Part shown: positions 5,296-12,708 of the stretch, one piece after another
Position numbering within the stretch: position 1 is the first letter of the stretch
Layout: every line of letters starts with the position of its first letter
Assembly (NCBI GenBank): GCA_038246575.1
Contig: JBBRVU010000071.1
Span: forward strand, 1-18,729
Reading direction: 5' to 3'
Origin: JACCUZ01 sp038246575
Lineage (GTDB): Bacteria; Actinomycetota; Actinomycetes; JACCUZ01
Length of the DNA stretch: 18,729 nucleotides
Notes under the pieces: model-generated
What the model was told of the DNA's origin: nothing
Databases searched by the model: none
Seen by the model: the letters and a program-made list of their open reading frames with translations, nothing else
Translations under genes and position numbers: made by a program

Positions 5296-6626
5296 CGTGA
5301 TGCCTCACTGAATTCCTCGCGCGGACGCTGGAGCGAGCCCAGCGCCACAACGTCTCGGCGGAAGAACAGGGACAGCGTCCAGTCCAGGACGACTCGGATC
5401 TTGCGGTTGAGCGTTGGCACCCGGCTCACGTGATAGGTCCGGTGCATGAACCAGGCGGGGAAGCCACGCAGCTTCACGCCGTAGAGCTGGGCGACCCCCT
5501 TGTGCAGACCCAGCGATGCCACCGAGCCGACGTACTTGTGGGCGTACGCCTTGGGCTCACGGCCGTGCAGCACCAATGCGATGTTCTCGGCCAGGACCTT
5601 GGCCTGGCGCACTGCGTGCTGGGCATTCGGGGCCGTCGTCGCACCGGGACCGGCAGTGACGTCGGGCACCGACGCGCAGTCGCCCGCGGACCAGGCACCC
5701 TCCACGCCCTCGACGCGCAGGTCGGTGCGGCAGCGCAGCCGGCCCTTCTCGTCCAGGGGCAGGTCGGTGCGGGCCAGCATCGGGTTGGCCTTGACCCCCG
5801 CGGTCCAGACGAGCGTCTCGGCATCGAACTCGTCCCCGTCGGAGAGCACGATGTGCCCGCCGACGCAGGACTCCAACCGGGTCTTGAGGCGTACGTCGAT
5901 GCCGCGCTCGCGCAGCTGATCGACGGTGTAGCGGCCGAGCTCCTCACCGACCTCGGGCAGGATGCGATCCGTTGCCTCCACCAGCACGAACCGGATGTCG
6001 CCCTTGGACAGGTCGGGGTAGTAGCGGGTGGCGTACATCGCCATGTCCTCGAGCTCGGCAAGGGCCTCGATCCCGGCGTAGCCGCCGCCGACGAAGACGA
6101 ACGTGAGCAGCGCCCGCCGCGCGGCATGGTCACTGACGCTGGTCGCGATGTCGAGCTTCTCCAGCACCTGGTTGCGCAGCGCGATGGCTTCCTCGACCTG
6201 CTTGAAGCCGATGCCCTGCTCGGCCAGCCCCGGGATCGGCAGCGTCCGCGCGATCGAGCCCGGCGAGAGGACGATCACCTCGTAGGTCAGGTCGTAGCCC
6301 TCGCCACGGGTCGGGACGATCCGTGCGACCCGGCGGGCATGGTCGACCGACTCCACGCGACCGGTGAGCACCTCGCAGTCGGCCAGGATGCGGCGCAGCG
6401 GCACGACCACATGCCGCGGCTCTACGCTGCCGGCGGCGGCTTCGGGCAGGAACGGCTGATAGGTCATGTACGACCGGGGGTCGACCACGATGATCTCGAC
6501 CTTCTCGGCCCGCAGCTCCGAGCGCAGCTTCTTCTGCAGCCCCATCGCGGTGTACATGCCGACGTAGCCACCGCCCACGAGCAGGATGCGGGTTCGGGCC
6601 GAGGACGCTCCGGTGGAGGTCGTCAT
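5292..6626 (-). CDS. NAD(P)/FAD-dependent oxidoreductase, type II NADH dehydrogenase (NDH-2)-like
   Basis: This 444-residue flavoprotein has two dinucleotide-binding motifs: ILLVGGGYVGMYTA (14-27, FAD) and FVFVGGGYAGIEALAE (176-191, NAD(P)H). It has the second FAD motif AWSAGDCASV (311-320) and TAPNAQHAVRQAK (331-343), which resembles the quinone-site AQxAxQ region of NDH-2 enzymes. The C-terminus (about 385-425) is basic and aromatic-rich with VVLDWTLSLFFRRD, consistent with peripheral membrane attachment. NDH-2 passes electrons from NADH to quinone without pumping protons. An alternative is a dedicated electron donor for the adjacent lipid-modifying enzyme. The ATG follows a TAGTCT box by 7 nt with no ribosome site, suggesting leaderless initiation 17 bp after the UDG stop. 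Its stop overlaps the methyltransferase start by 4 nt. Confidence 0.92.
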   Translation of the reverse strand: MTTSTGASSARTRILLVGGGYVGMYTAMGLQKKLRSELRAEKVEIIVVDPRSYMTYQPFLPEAAAGSVEPRHVVVPLRRILADCEVLTGRVESVDHARRVARIVPTRGEGYDLTYEVIVLSPGSIARTLPIPGLAEQGIGFKQVEEAIALRNQVLEKLDIATSVSDHAARRALLTFVFVGGGYAGIEALAELEDMAMYATRYYPDLSKGDIRFVLVEATDRILPEVGEELGRYTVDQLRERGIDVRLKTRLESCVGGHIVLSDGDEFDAETLVWTAGVKANPMLARTDLPLDEKGRLRCRTDLRVEGVEGAWSAGDCASVPDVTAGPGATTAPNAQHAVRQAKVLAENIALVLHGREPKAYAHKYVGSVASLGLHKGVAQLYGVKLRGFPAWFMHRTYHVSRVPTLNRKIRVVLDWTLSLFFRRDVVALGSLQRPREEFSEASR

Positions 6627-6633
6627 GATCTAC

Positions 6634-6639
6634 AGACTA
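6634..6639 (-). promoter_or_regulatory. Candidate -10 element (TAGTCT) of the NDH-2-like gene
   Basis: TAGTCT fits TANNNT and lies 7 nt before the ATG at 6626, in the short gap after the UDG gene, suggesting an internal leaderless promoter. The 10-mer TAGTCTGTAG is shared with the upstream region of the Bax inhibitor-like gene. Confidence 0.4.
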
Positions 6640-6643
6640 CGGG

Positions 6644-7381
6644 CTAGCGGGCGGCGTAACGCGAGGCCCTGCCCAAGACCGCGTCGAGCATCGGCTCGGT
6701 CAACCGGCCGGTGAACGTGTTCTGCTGGCTGGGGTGGAACGAGCCAAGGACAGGAAGATCTCCGACGTAGGCCTCGCAGTCGTGGCCGAAGCGTGGCCGA
6801 GGTCGCGGCACCGGCTCGCCGAGCCGGGTGAGGGTGCCCAGCAGGGCCTGCCAGGCGAAGGACCCCAGCGCCACCGCGACCCGCAGGCCCGGCAGCACGG
6901 CCGCGACCTCGGCGTCCATCCACGGCGCGCAGGTGTCGCGCTCGCCCGTCGTGGGCTTGTTGGCCGGCGGAGCGCACCGCACCGCCGCCAGCATCCGGGC
7001 GCCGATCAACTGTTGTCCGTCATCGGCGCCGATGCTGGTCGGAAGCCGGGCGAGGCCGACTCGGTGCAGCGAGGCGAACAGCCAGTCCCCGCTGCGGTCG
7101 CCGGTAAAGATCCGCCCGGTCCGGTTCCCGCCGTGGGCGGCCGGTGCGAGTCCGACGATGAGCACCCGGGGTTCCTCGTCTCCCCACCCCGGGATCGGCC
7201 GTCCCCAATAGGTCTCGCCGGCGAAGGCCTTGCGCTTCTCCCGGGCGACCTGCTCGCGCCACTCGACCAGCCGGGGGCAGGCCCGGCAGACCGACACGGC
7301 AGCGTCGAGGTCGGCCACGCTGCCGCTCTCGGCGGCCAGCCGGCGTACGTCCGCGGCGTCCTGGGCGACCGGCGGGAGCAC
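6644..7381 (-). CDS. Family 5 (UdgB-type) uracil-DNA glycosylase
   Basis: This 245-residue protein matches the iron-sulfur uracil-DNA glycosylases of thermophiles and actinobacteria. CxxC (Cys32, Cys35) plus Cys136 and Cys151 provide the four 4Fe-4S ligands. Motif GLAPAAHGGNRTGRIFTGD (77-95) has Ala-rich family-5 features in place of the activating Asp/Asn of other UDG families. The other active-site motif is HPSQQNTFTG (216-225). It removes uracil and other deaminated bases from DNA, starting base-excision repair, which is relevant in a GC-rich genome prone to cytosine deamination. The frame opens with GTG immediately after the TAG of the dienelactone hydrolase-like gene, with no spacer, which suggests coupled translation. 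An internal GTG at residue 22 is an alternative start. Confidence 0.93.
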   Translation of the reverse strand: MLPPVAQDAADVRRLAAESGSVADLDAAVSVCRACPRLVEWREQVAREKRKAFAGETYWGRPIPGWGDEEPRVLIVGLAPAAHGGNRTGRIFTGDRSGDWLFASLHRVGLARLPTSIGADDGQQLIGARMLAAVRCAPPANKPTTGERDTCAPWMDAEVAAVLPGLRVAVALGSFAWQALLGTLTRLGEPVPRPRPRFGHDCEAYVGDLPVLGSFHPSQQNTFTGRLTEPMLDAVLGRASRYAAR

Positions 7382-8065
7382 CTAGAGGCGGCTCTTGAGC
7401 AGGTCGAGCGTCCGCCGCCAGGCCGTGGCGCTCTGCTTCTGGTCGTGGACCTCAGGACGCTGGTCGTTGAAGAACGCGTGCTGAGTGCCGGGATAGTCGT
7501 GGACCTCCACCGTCCCGCCCGCATCCTCGATGCCCTTGATGGCGGTCTGGACACCCTCGGCCTTCGACGTGCCGTCCTCCTCCGAGGCGTGGATCATCGC
7601 CGTCTTGTTGGCGTAGTTCCCCCACGTCGGCGACATCTTCTCCCATGGGACCGCCGGGTAGAAGCCGACGGCGACCTTGACCTCGTCAGCCAGCGCGCCG
7701 CTCCAGAGCGCGAGCGAACCGCCCATGCAGAAGCCGACGGTTCCCACCCCGTTGCCGGTGACGTCGTCGCGGCCGTCGAGGTAGCGAGCGGAACCTTGGA
7801 TGTCCTTGGCCGCACGATCCATGGCCAGGCCCATCAGCAGGCTCTGCGCCTCGTCCGGCTCGCCGGTCGTGGCGCCGTGGTAGAAGTCCGGCGCCAGGGC
7901 GACGAACCCCTCGGCGGCGAACCGGTCCGCCACGTCCTTGATGTGATCGACGAGTCCCCACCACTCCTGCACCACGATCACCCCGGGTCCGCTGCCCGAC
8001 TCCGGGATCGCCAGATACCCCTCGCACGAGTCTCCGTTGCTGGCATAGCTCACCATCTCGCCCAC
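7382..8065 (-). CDS. Dienelactone hydrolase family protein
   Basis: This alpha/beta-hydrolase has the dienelactone hydrolase pattern: QEWWGL with Glu34 near the active site, nucleophile motif GFCMGG (Cys113), an acidic SEEDG (Asp164 as candidate triad Asp) and GTQHAFFND (His196). A Cys-Asp-His triad is thus visible. The length of 227 residues is close to the usual ~236. The family hydrolyses dienelactone in chlorocatechol breakdown, but many homologues are esterases of unknown substrate, and no aromatic-degradation genes lie nearby. The GTG at 8065 is chosen because GAGGAGG lies 8 nt upstream; the ATG at 8056 is an alternative. The frame stays open further upstream, but there it overlaps the HAAS gene. 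It is followed without a gap by the UDG gene. Confidence 0.9.
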   Translation of the reverse strand: MGEMVSYASNGDSCEGYLAIPESGSGPGVIVVQEWWGLVDHIKDVADRFAAEGFVALAPDFYHGATTGEPDEAQSLLMGLAMDRAAKDIQGSARYLDGRDDVTGNGVGTVGFCMGGSLALWSGALADEVKVAVGFYPAVPWEKMSPTWGNYANKTAMIHASEEDGTSKAEGVQTAIKGIEDAGGTVEVHDYPGTQHAFFNDQRPEVHDQKQSATAWRRTLDLLKSRL

Positions 8066-8159
8066 GGGCGGGACCTCCTCGATCGCGGTCGCAGACGCGC
8101 CCGACGGGGAACGCCGTCTGTGACCATTCCACGCATCGGGCCCCGTTACACCAGGGGGG

Positions 8160-9170
8160 TCATCGCGTCCCGTCCGTCGCACTCGGTGACGGCGTGGCCG
8201 ACCCCGTCGGTGTGGGGGTCGCAGTCGGCGTCGCCGTGGCAGTGCCGAGCAGCGGCGGCGCCGTGATCGGTGGACCAGCATCCGGGTCGGCCACCTCTCC
8301 GGTGACGGGGTCGAGGTAGCGGTACGGGAACGCGTTGTCGACAGGCTGACCGCCGGAGTCGAGGGTCTGCTTCTTCGTCGAGTCGAAGGACAGCCCCAGC
8401 GCGAGCGGTGCCCCGTCCTGGTCGTAGAGCCGCACGTCGTGCAGCAGCTGGCCGGCCGCGTCGTACGCGTAGATGTTCCAGACCTGCGTCCCGTTCGCGT
8501 AGACACCCGCGACCGGCGGGACCTCGACGTACTCCTGGGCGACCCCCTCGCTGACGTAGGCAGCAGACTGCACGATGGTCGAGAGCGAGAGAAGCACCGG
8601 GATCACGGCCAGCGCTGCGCCGATGTTCACGGCCACCAGAACTTCCCGCCATCGACGCCAGGGCAGCGCGATCCGACCACGACCCATCTGCACGGACACG
8701 ATCACGGCAGCCAAGGTCCCCCAGAAGCCGACGAACCCCCCGGGAAAGACGAGCAGGCTGAAGTCCCAGGGTGAGCTGGTCGTGAGGTGAGCAGCAACGG
8801 CGCCGACCACCCAGCCGCGCAGCACCCACCAGGCCGGCTGGAGCGAGGTCAGGAAGTCGCGGATGACGGCCACCTCGCGGCGGGCGGACCATCTCTGGAC
8901 CCCGGTCCTGAGCCGACCGAACGGACGACGAGGCGCCCCCGCAGGCGGCAGCCCGGCGGACGCGCGCAGCTCGGCGGCGTAGTCGGCCGGCGTCCCGAGC
9001 CGCGTCTCCAGTGGCGCGTCGCTCTCGGCGGTGAGCTCGTCGACGTGGGCGGCGAGCTCGTCGAGCAGCTCGGCGCGCTCCTCGTCGGGCAGGTCGGCCA
9101 GCGCGGCACCGACACCGTCCAGGTAGGTCTGCGCCTCGCGGCTGCGTGCACTCGTGCCGGTCGTCGTCAT
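8160..9170 (-). CDS. HAAS-domain membrane protein, PadR partner
   Basis: This 336-residue protein begins with a helical HAAS-type domain (about 12-75: QTYLDGVGAALADLP, ERAELLDELAAHVDEL, LGTPADYAAELRASAG), as found in proteins paired with PadR regulators. Three hydrophobic segments follow at about 112-128, 137-160 and 177-198. A ~130-residue presumably extracytoplasmic part has hydrophilic repeats such as WNIYAYDAAGQLLHDVRLYD (231-250). The C-terminus is Thr/Pro/Ala/Ser-rich (about 310-336), like a wall-spanning or glycosylated tail. The ATG overlaps the padR stop (ATGA), so the proteins are made together. The likely role is sensing or modulating with PadR; the ligand is unknown. Similarity is strongest in the N-terminal domain, and the exported half is unrecognised. 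Confidence 0.82.
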   Translation of the reverse strand: MTTTGTSARSREAQTYLDGVGAALADLPDEERAELLDELAAHVDELTAESDAPLETRLGTPADYAAELRASAGLPPAGAPRRPFGRLRTGVQRWSARREVAVIRDFLTSLQPAWWVLRGWVVGAVAAHLTTSSPWDFSLLVFPGGFVGFWGTLAAVIVSVQMGRGRIALPWRRWREVLVAVNIGAALAVIPVLLSLSTIVQSAAYVSEGVAQEYVEVPPVAGVYANGTQVWNIYAYDAAGQLLHDVRLYDQDGAPLALGLSFDSTKKQTLDSGGQPVDNAFPYRYLDPVTGEVADPDAGPPITAPPLLGTATATPTATPTPTGSATPSPSATDGTR

Positions 9171-9496
9171 CGTGGTCCCTCCGTGGCCAGCAGGCCGCTC
9201 ATGGTGTCGGCGAACGCCAGCCAGGTCTTGCTCGACCCGGCCAGCGTCGCCTTGCCCTGCTTGTTGATCCCGTAGTACTTGCGGTGCGGTCCCTCGTCGG
9301 ACGGCACGACGTACGACGTCAGCGCGCCGGCCGAGTAGAGCCGGCGCAACGTTCCGTATACCGAGGCGTCCCCGACGTCATCGAGCCCGGCCGATCGCAA
9401 CCGGCGGACGACGTCGTAGCCATAGCCGTCCTCCTGGTCGAGAACGGCGAGCACCGCGACGTCGAGAACGCCCTTGAGCAACTGTGTCGTGTCCAT
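9167..9496 (-). CDS. PadR family transcriptional regulator
   Basis: This 109-residue winged-helix regulator shows the PadR hallmarks: LLKGVLDVAVLAVL near the start, GYGYDVVRRL (24-33), DASVYGTLRRLYSAG (43-57) as recognition helix region, and the wing with HRKYYGINKQGKATL (75-89). PadR proteins are mostly repressors that respond to small ligands or cell-envelope stress and often control their own operon. ATG at 9496 is chosen because GAGGTGA precedes it with good spacing; an in-frame GTG at 9505 overlaps that ribosome site. The 4-nt overlap with the HAAS gene indicates a two-gene unit. A palindrome at 9535-9554 is a candidate operator. Confidence 0.94.
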   Translation of the reverse strand: MDTTQLLKGVLDVAVLAVLDQEDGYGYDVVRRLRSAGLDDVGDASVYGTLRRLYSAGALTSYVVPSDEGPHRKYYGINKQGKATLAGSSKTWLAFADTMSGLLATEGPR

Positions 9497-9534
9497 GGCG
9501 GTCACCTCATTCCTGCTGTCACGGGCCGCACGGT

Positions 9535-9554
9535 ACTACGTATCGCGCGGTAGT
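9535..9554. promoter_or_regulatory. Candidate PadR operator
   Basis: ACTAC (9535-9539) and GTAGT (9550-9554) form an inverted repeat with a 10-bp spacer, in the divergent region 39 bp upstream of the padR start codon. The centre also contains TACGTA. Spaced dyads of this size are typical for PadR dimers, but the assignment rests on position and symmetry only. Confidence 0.4.
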
Positions 9555-9652
9555 GGGTGGTGCGCAGGTCGGGCGTGTCGGATCGCGCGGGCGGCCCGCC
9601 CCGATCGGCAACCGGGTCGCCGTCCCCTCGCGGTCTGCCGAGCCGGCCCGGT

Positions 9653-9658
9653 TAGGGT
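9653..9658 (+). promoter_or_regulatory. -10 element (TAGGGT), probable leaderless promoter of the EamA gene
   Basis: TAGGGT ends 6 nt before the GTG at 9665, and no Shine-Dalgarno sequence is present, so transcription probably begins at the start codon. The same hexamer and spacing are found at 1624-1619 and 17692-17687. Confidence 0.5.
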
Positions 9659-9664
9659 CCCGCC

Positions 9665-10624
9665 GTGGTCGAGACAGCGCTGCCGGTCGCCGGCACCGAA
9701 CCCGGACGCCTCCGCAACCCCCGCCGGGGCTACGTCTACCTTGTCGTGGCCGCCGCACTGTTCGGGCTCAACGGCACCGTGGCGAAGGTGATCCTGGGCA
9801 CCGGGCTGTCCTCGTTGCGCCTCACCGAGCTGCGCAGTGCCGGCGCCGCGGTCGGTCTGGCGCTGGTCCTGCTCGTAGTGGCGCCGAAGCGGCTGCGGGT
9901 GGCGCGACGCGAGCTGCCGCTGCTGGCCGCGTACGGCATCGCCGGGGTCGCCCTGACCCAGTGGCTCTACTTCGTCGCGATCACGCGGATGCCGGTGAGC
10001 ATCGCGCTGCTCCTGGAGTACACCGCGCCGCTGATGGTGGCCCTGTGGGCACGGTTCGTCCTGCGCCAGCAGGTGCGCAGCCGGGTGTGGGTCGCGCTCG
10101 GCCTCTCGCTGGCCGGTCTCGGCCTGGTGGCGCAGGTCTGGCGCGGCACGACACTGGACGGTCTCGGCGTGCTCGCCGCCCTCGGTGCAGCCGCGGCACT
10201 GGCGACGTACTTCCTGCTCGGCGAGCACAGCGCTGGCCATCGCGACCCGCTCTCGACGACGTTCTGGGCCTTCGCGTTCGCCACGCTGCTGTGGACGGTC
10301 GTTCAGCCGTGGTGGTCGTTCCCGGTCGACGGCACCCGCGGGAGCACCGCGCTCACCGGCAACTTCGCCGATCTCACCCTGCCCGTCTGGGTGCTGCTGC
10401 TCTACCTGGTCGTCCTCGGGACGATCGTGCCGTTCGTGCTGGTGCTCTCCGGCCTGCACCACCTGCCGGCAACCCGCGTCGGCATGGTCGGGATGCTCGA
10501 GCCGGTGCTGGCCGGGCTAGTGGCCTGGTGGTGGCTCGGCGAGTCCCTGAGCCCCGTGCAGCTGATGGGTGCTGCCGTCGTGCTGGCCGGGATCGTGATG
10601 GCGCAGACCGCCCGCGACGTCTGA
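9665..10624 (+). CDS. EamA family transporter (drug/metabolite transporter superfamily)
   Basis: This 319-residue protein has about ten hydrophobic helices arranged as two five-helix EamA repeats. The first repeat begins at YVYLVVAAALFGLNGTVAK (about 23-41) and includes ITRMPVSIALLLEYTAPLMV (about 105-124). The second ends with LSGLHHLPATRVGMVGMLEP, GLVAWWWLGESLSP and LMGAAVVLAGIVMA, which are highly typical of EamA C-termini. Such proteins usually export amino acids, nucleotides or related metabolites; the substrate cannot be predicted. It is divergently transcribed from padR and could be under its control, because the candidate operator lies between them. It converges on the GNAT gene with only 12 bp between stops. 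Confidence 0.93.
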   Translation: MVETALPVAGTEPGRLRNPRRGYVYLVVAAALFGLNGTVAKVILGTGLSSLRLTELRSAGAAVGLALVLLVVAPKRLRVARRELPLLAAYGIAGVALTQWLYFVAITRMPVSIALLLEYTAPLMVALWARFVLRQQVRSRVWVALGLSLAGLGLVAQVWRGTTLDGLGVLAALGAAAALATYFLLGEHSAGHRDPLSTTFWAFAFATLLWTVVQPWWSFPVDGTRGSTALTGNFADLTLPVWVLLLYLVVLGTIVPFVLVLSGLHHLPATRVGMVGMLEPVLAGLVAWWWLGESLSPVQLMGAAVVLAGIVMAQTARDV

Positions 10625-10636
10625 ACCCGAGCTGCC

Positions 10637-11275
10637 TCAGATGCCGAAGAACGGGCGAGCCGCCTCGACGCCCTCGACCTCCACATCGGGCGCTCCCCCG
10701 ACAGCCAGCCAGTCGGCCCGAGTCATCCGCAGGTGCTCGAGGACGTCGACGCCGTCGCCCCGCGCCAAGAACGACACGCCGTTGGGCTGGTAGCCCAACG
10801 ACCGCGAGACCCCGAGCGAGGCGTGGTTGTCCTGGTACGCCGAGGTGATCGCCGCGAGCGCGCCCAGGTGGTCGAACGCCAGGGCGAGCACTGCGCGCCG
10901 CATGGCCTTCCCGACACCGGCTCCCCGGGCGTCCGCGACAAGCCAGGACGAGCTGTCGACGGTGCGGATCGTCGCGAAGTCGGTGCCCTCCAGGCCCTGC
11001 ACACCGAGCACGGCCTCGTCCCTGCGTACGACGAAGAAGATCTGCCACTCCGCCGGCGACCAGACGCCCATCGACCTCCAGTAGGCCTGGTGGATCACCA
11101 CCCCGCGGTGGGTGCGCTCGGGGACCCCGTCGAAGCGGGTGGCCGTCGGGTTCAGGTCCAGATCCTCCGGAGTGGCCACGGCCAGCACGGCCAGGTCGGC
11201 CTCGGTCATCGCCGCAAGCTCGAGGTCACCCGTGTGAAGCCGAAGGTCGTGCAGCGGCCACCACCGGTCGCTCAC
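10637..11275 (-). CDS. GNAT family N-acetyltransferase
   Basis: This 212-residue protein has a GNAT core. EWQIFFVVRRDEAVLGVQGL (76-95) forms the central strands. SSWLVADARGAGVGKAMRRA (109-128) contains the acetyl-CoA pyrophosphate loop RGAGVGKA. Motif B follows, with SAYQDNHASLGVSRSLGYQP (145-164, conserved Asn). The pattern is closest to RimJ/RimL-type acetyltransferases, but the acceptor (protein N-terminus, amino acid or small molecule) is unknown. GTG at 11275 overlaps the ppx stop as GTGA, making it the last member of the eno-ftsB-DUF501-ppx chain. A C-terminal extension of about 25 residues (VEVEGVEAARPFFGI) follows the fold. Confidence 0.9.
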   Translation of the reverse strand: MSDRWWPLHDLRLHTGDLELAAMTEADLAVLAVATPEDLDLNPTATRFDGVPERTHRGVVIHQAYWRSMGVWSPAEWQIFFVVRRDEAVLGVQGLEGTDFATIRTVDSSSWLVADARGAGVGKAMRRAVLALAFDHLGALAAITSAYQDNHASLGVSRSLGYQPNGVSFLARGDGVDVLEHLRMTRADWLAVGGAPDVEVEGVEAARPFFGI

Positions 11276-12210
11276 GAAGGACCGTCCACCAAGGACCAGG
11301 CGATGCCGTCGAGGATGTCGTGCTCGCTGACGACCACCGAGTCGACGGGGGTGTTCTCGAGGACAACCGCGAGCACCAGCGCGCCGGCGCCGATGACGTC
11401 GACCCGACCCGGGTGCATGAACGGCAGCGCCGCCCGCTCGGAGTGGCTCATCGACAGCAGCCGCTGGGTGACGTCATGCACCTGATCGGCGGAGATCCGG
11501 CTGTGGTGGATGGCCGCACTGTCGTACGCGGGAAGGCCCAGTGCCATCGCTGCGACGGTGGTGACGGAGCCGGCGAGCCCGACCAGAGTGCGCGCCTTCT
11601 GCAGCAGAACGGTCTCGGCGGCAAGCGCGATCGCCGCCTCGACGTCGGCCCGCGCGGCGACCACCTGGTCCGTCGTCGGCGGGTCGTCGTGCAGGTGCCG
11701 CTCGGTCATCCGCACGCACCCGATGTCGACCGAGCGGCCAGCCACCACCGACTCGTCACCCAGCACCAGCTCGGTGGATCCGCCGCCGATGTCAACGACC
11801 AGGAACGGCCGGTCCAGGTCGGCACCGAGCAGCTCACGGGTCGCGCCGGTGAAAGACAACGCGGCCTCAACATCGCCGGTCACGACCTCCGGCTCGACGC
11901 CGAAGCGCTCTGCGACACCGGCGACGAACTCGTCGCGGTTCTCGACGTCGCGCGATGCCGACGTGGCCACGAAGCGGATGTGTTCGGCGCCGGTCTCGCG
12001 CACGATCGCGGCGTAGGTGTCGCAGGCTGCGAGGGTCCGCGCAAGGGCCGCCGGCGAGATGCGCCCGGTGCGGTCCACGCCCTCCCCCAGGCGCACGACC
12101 CCCATCCGCCGGTCGACGTCGCGCAGAGTGCCCGCAGCGTCGTCGACATCGGCGACGAGCAGCCGGATCGAGTTGGTGCCGCAGTCGATGGCGGCAACTC
12201 GCGTGCTCAC
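11272..12210 (-). CDS. ppx: Exopolyphosphatase, Ppx/GppA family
   Basis: This 312-residue protein matches the short actinobacterial Ppx form (two actin-like domains, no C-terminal HD domain). Seen are the phosphate-1 motif AAIDCGTNSIRLLVADVD (6-23), SASRDVENRDEF (84-95), a Glu-containing GDVEAALSF (112-120, candidate catalytic Glu115) and the phosphate-2 motif LVVDIGGGSTELVLGD (137-152). These enzymes release phosphate from polyphosphate and/or hydrolyse pppGpp to ppGpp. The start is the GTG at 12210, which overlaps the DUF501 stop as GTGA; the longer open frame upstream lacks homology and lies over DUF501. The order eno-ftsB-DUF501-ppx is conserved in many actinobacteria, for example Rv1023-Rv1026 in Mycobacterium tuberculosis. 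Confidence 0.94.
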   Translation of the reverse strand: MSTRVAAIDCGTNSIRLLVADVDDAAGTLRDVDRRMGVVRLGEGVDRTGRISPAALARTLAACDTYAAIVRETGAEHIRFVATSASRDVENRDEFVAGVAERFGVEPEVVTGDVEAALSFTGATRELLGADLDRPFLVVDIGGGSTELVLGDESVVAGRSVDIGCVRMTERHLHDDPPTTDQVVAARADVEAAIALAAETVLLQKARTLVGLAGSVTTVAAMALGLPAYDSAAIHHSRISADQVHDVTQRLLSMSHSERAALPFMHPGRVDVIGAGALVLAVVLENTPVDSVVVSEHDILDGIAWSLVDGPS

Positions 12211-12701
12211 GGCGTCACACATGGACCGGCCGACCACCACTGAGGCAGCGCCGCCAGCGCCTCGTCGCCGAGCGGGTTCACGCCAGGGTCCTCTGCGAGC
12301 GAGTGCGCGACGAGCACGTGCAGGCACTTGACCCGGTCGGGCATGCCGCCGGCAGAGACACCGGCAATCTCGGGGACCGGCTGGATCGCCTCCCGGGCGG
12401 CCAGGTAGCGCTCGTGCGCCGCCAGGTAGGCAGCCCGCAGGTCGTCGTCGGCACCCAACCGCTCGGTCATCTCGCGCATCATGCCGCCAGCCTCCAGGGT
12501 GCCGATGGCCGACGCCGCCCGCGGGCAGGTCAGGTAGAACACGGTCGGGAACGGCGTGCCATCCGGCAACCGCGGCGAGGTCTCCACCACGTCGGGACTG
12601 CCGCAGGGGCAGCGGTGCGCCACCCGGCGAAGCCCGCGGGACGGCCGGCCCAGCTGGGCCTCGACGGCGGACAGGTCCTGCGCAGTGGGCTCATCGCTCA
12701 C
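12207..12701 (-). CDS. DUF501 domain-containing protein
   Basis: This 164-residue protein belongs to the actinobacterial DUF501 family. Conserved features are RVAHRCPCGSPDVVETSPRL (26-45) with Cys31 and Cys33, FPTVFYLTCPRA (51-62, Cys59), GGMMREM (72-78), AHERYLAAREAI (95-106) and SAGGMPDRVKCLHVLVAHSL (116-135). The Cys/His set suggests metal binding, an inference only; function is unknown. GTG at 12701 is chosen because it lies 7 nt after the ftsB stop; the open frame continues to 12797 but only over ftsB. The gene invariably sits between ftsB and ppx in related genomes, which hints at a role tied to division or phosphate/nucleotide metabolism. Confidence 0.92.
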   Translation of the reverse strand: MSDEPTAQDLSAVEAQLGRPSRGLRRVAHRCPCGSPDVVETSPRLPDGTPFPTVFYLTCPRAASAIGTLEAGGMMREMTERLGADDDLRAAYLAAHERYLAAREAIQPVPEIAGVSAGGMPDRVKCLHVLVAHSLAEDPGVNPLGDEALAALPQWWSAGPCVTP

Positions 12702-12708
12702 CGGCGGC

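Noticed and set aside
6734..8266. Plus-strand open frame of 510 codons opposite UDG and the hydrolase
   Set aside because: Shadow frame: both minus-strand products have complete catalytic motifs, while this frame shows none.
8066..8506. N-terminal extension of the dienelactone hydrolase-like frame upstream of 8065
   Set aside because: It overlaps the end of the HAAS gene in another frame, is Arg/Thr/Ser-rich, and lies upstream of the GAGGAGG ribosome site that fits the GTG at 8065.
12211..12327. Extended start of ppx at 12327
   Set aside because: The added Arg/Ala-rich residues lack homology and overlap DUF501; the GTGA overlap at 12210 puts the start directly before the conserved first motif.
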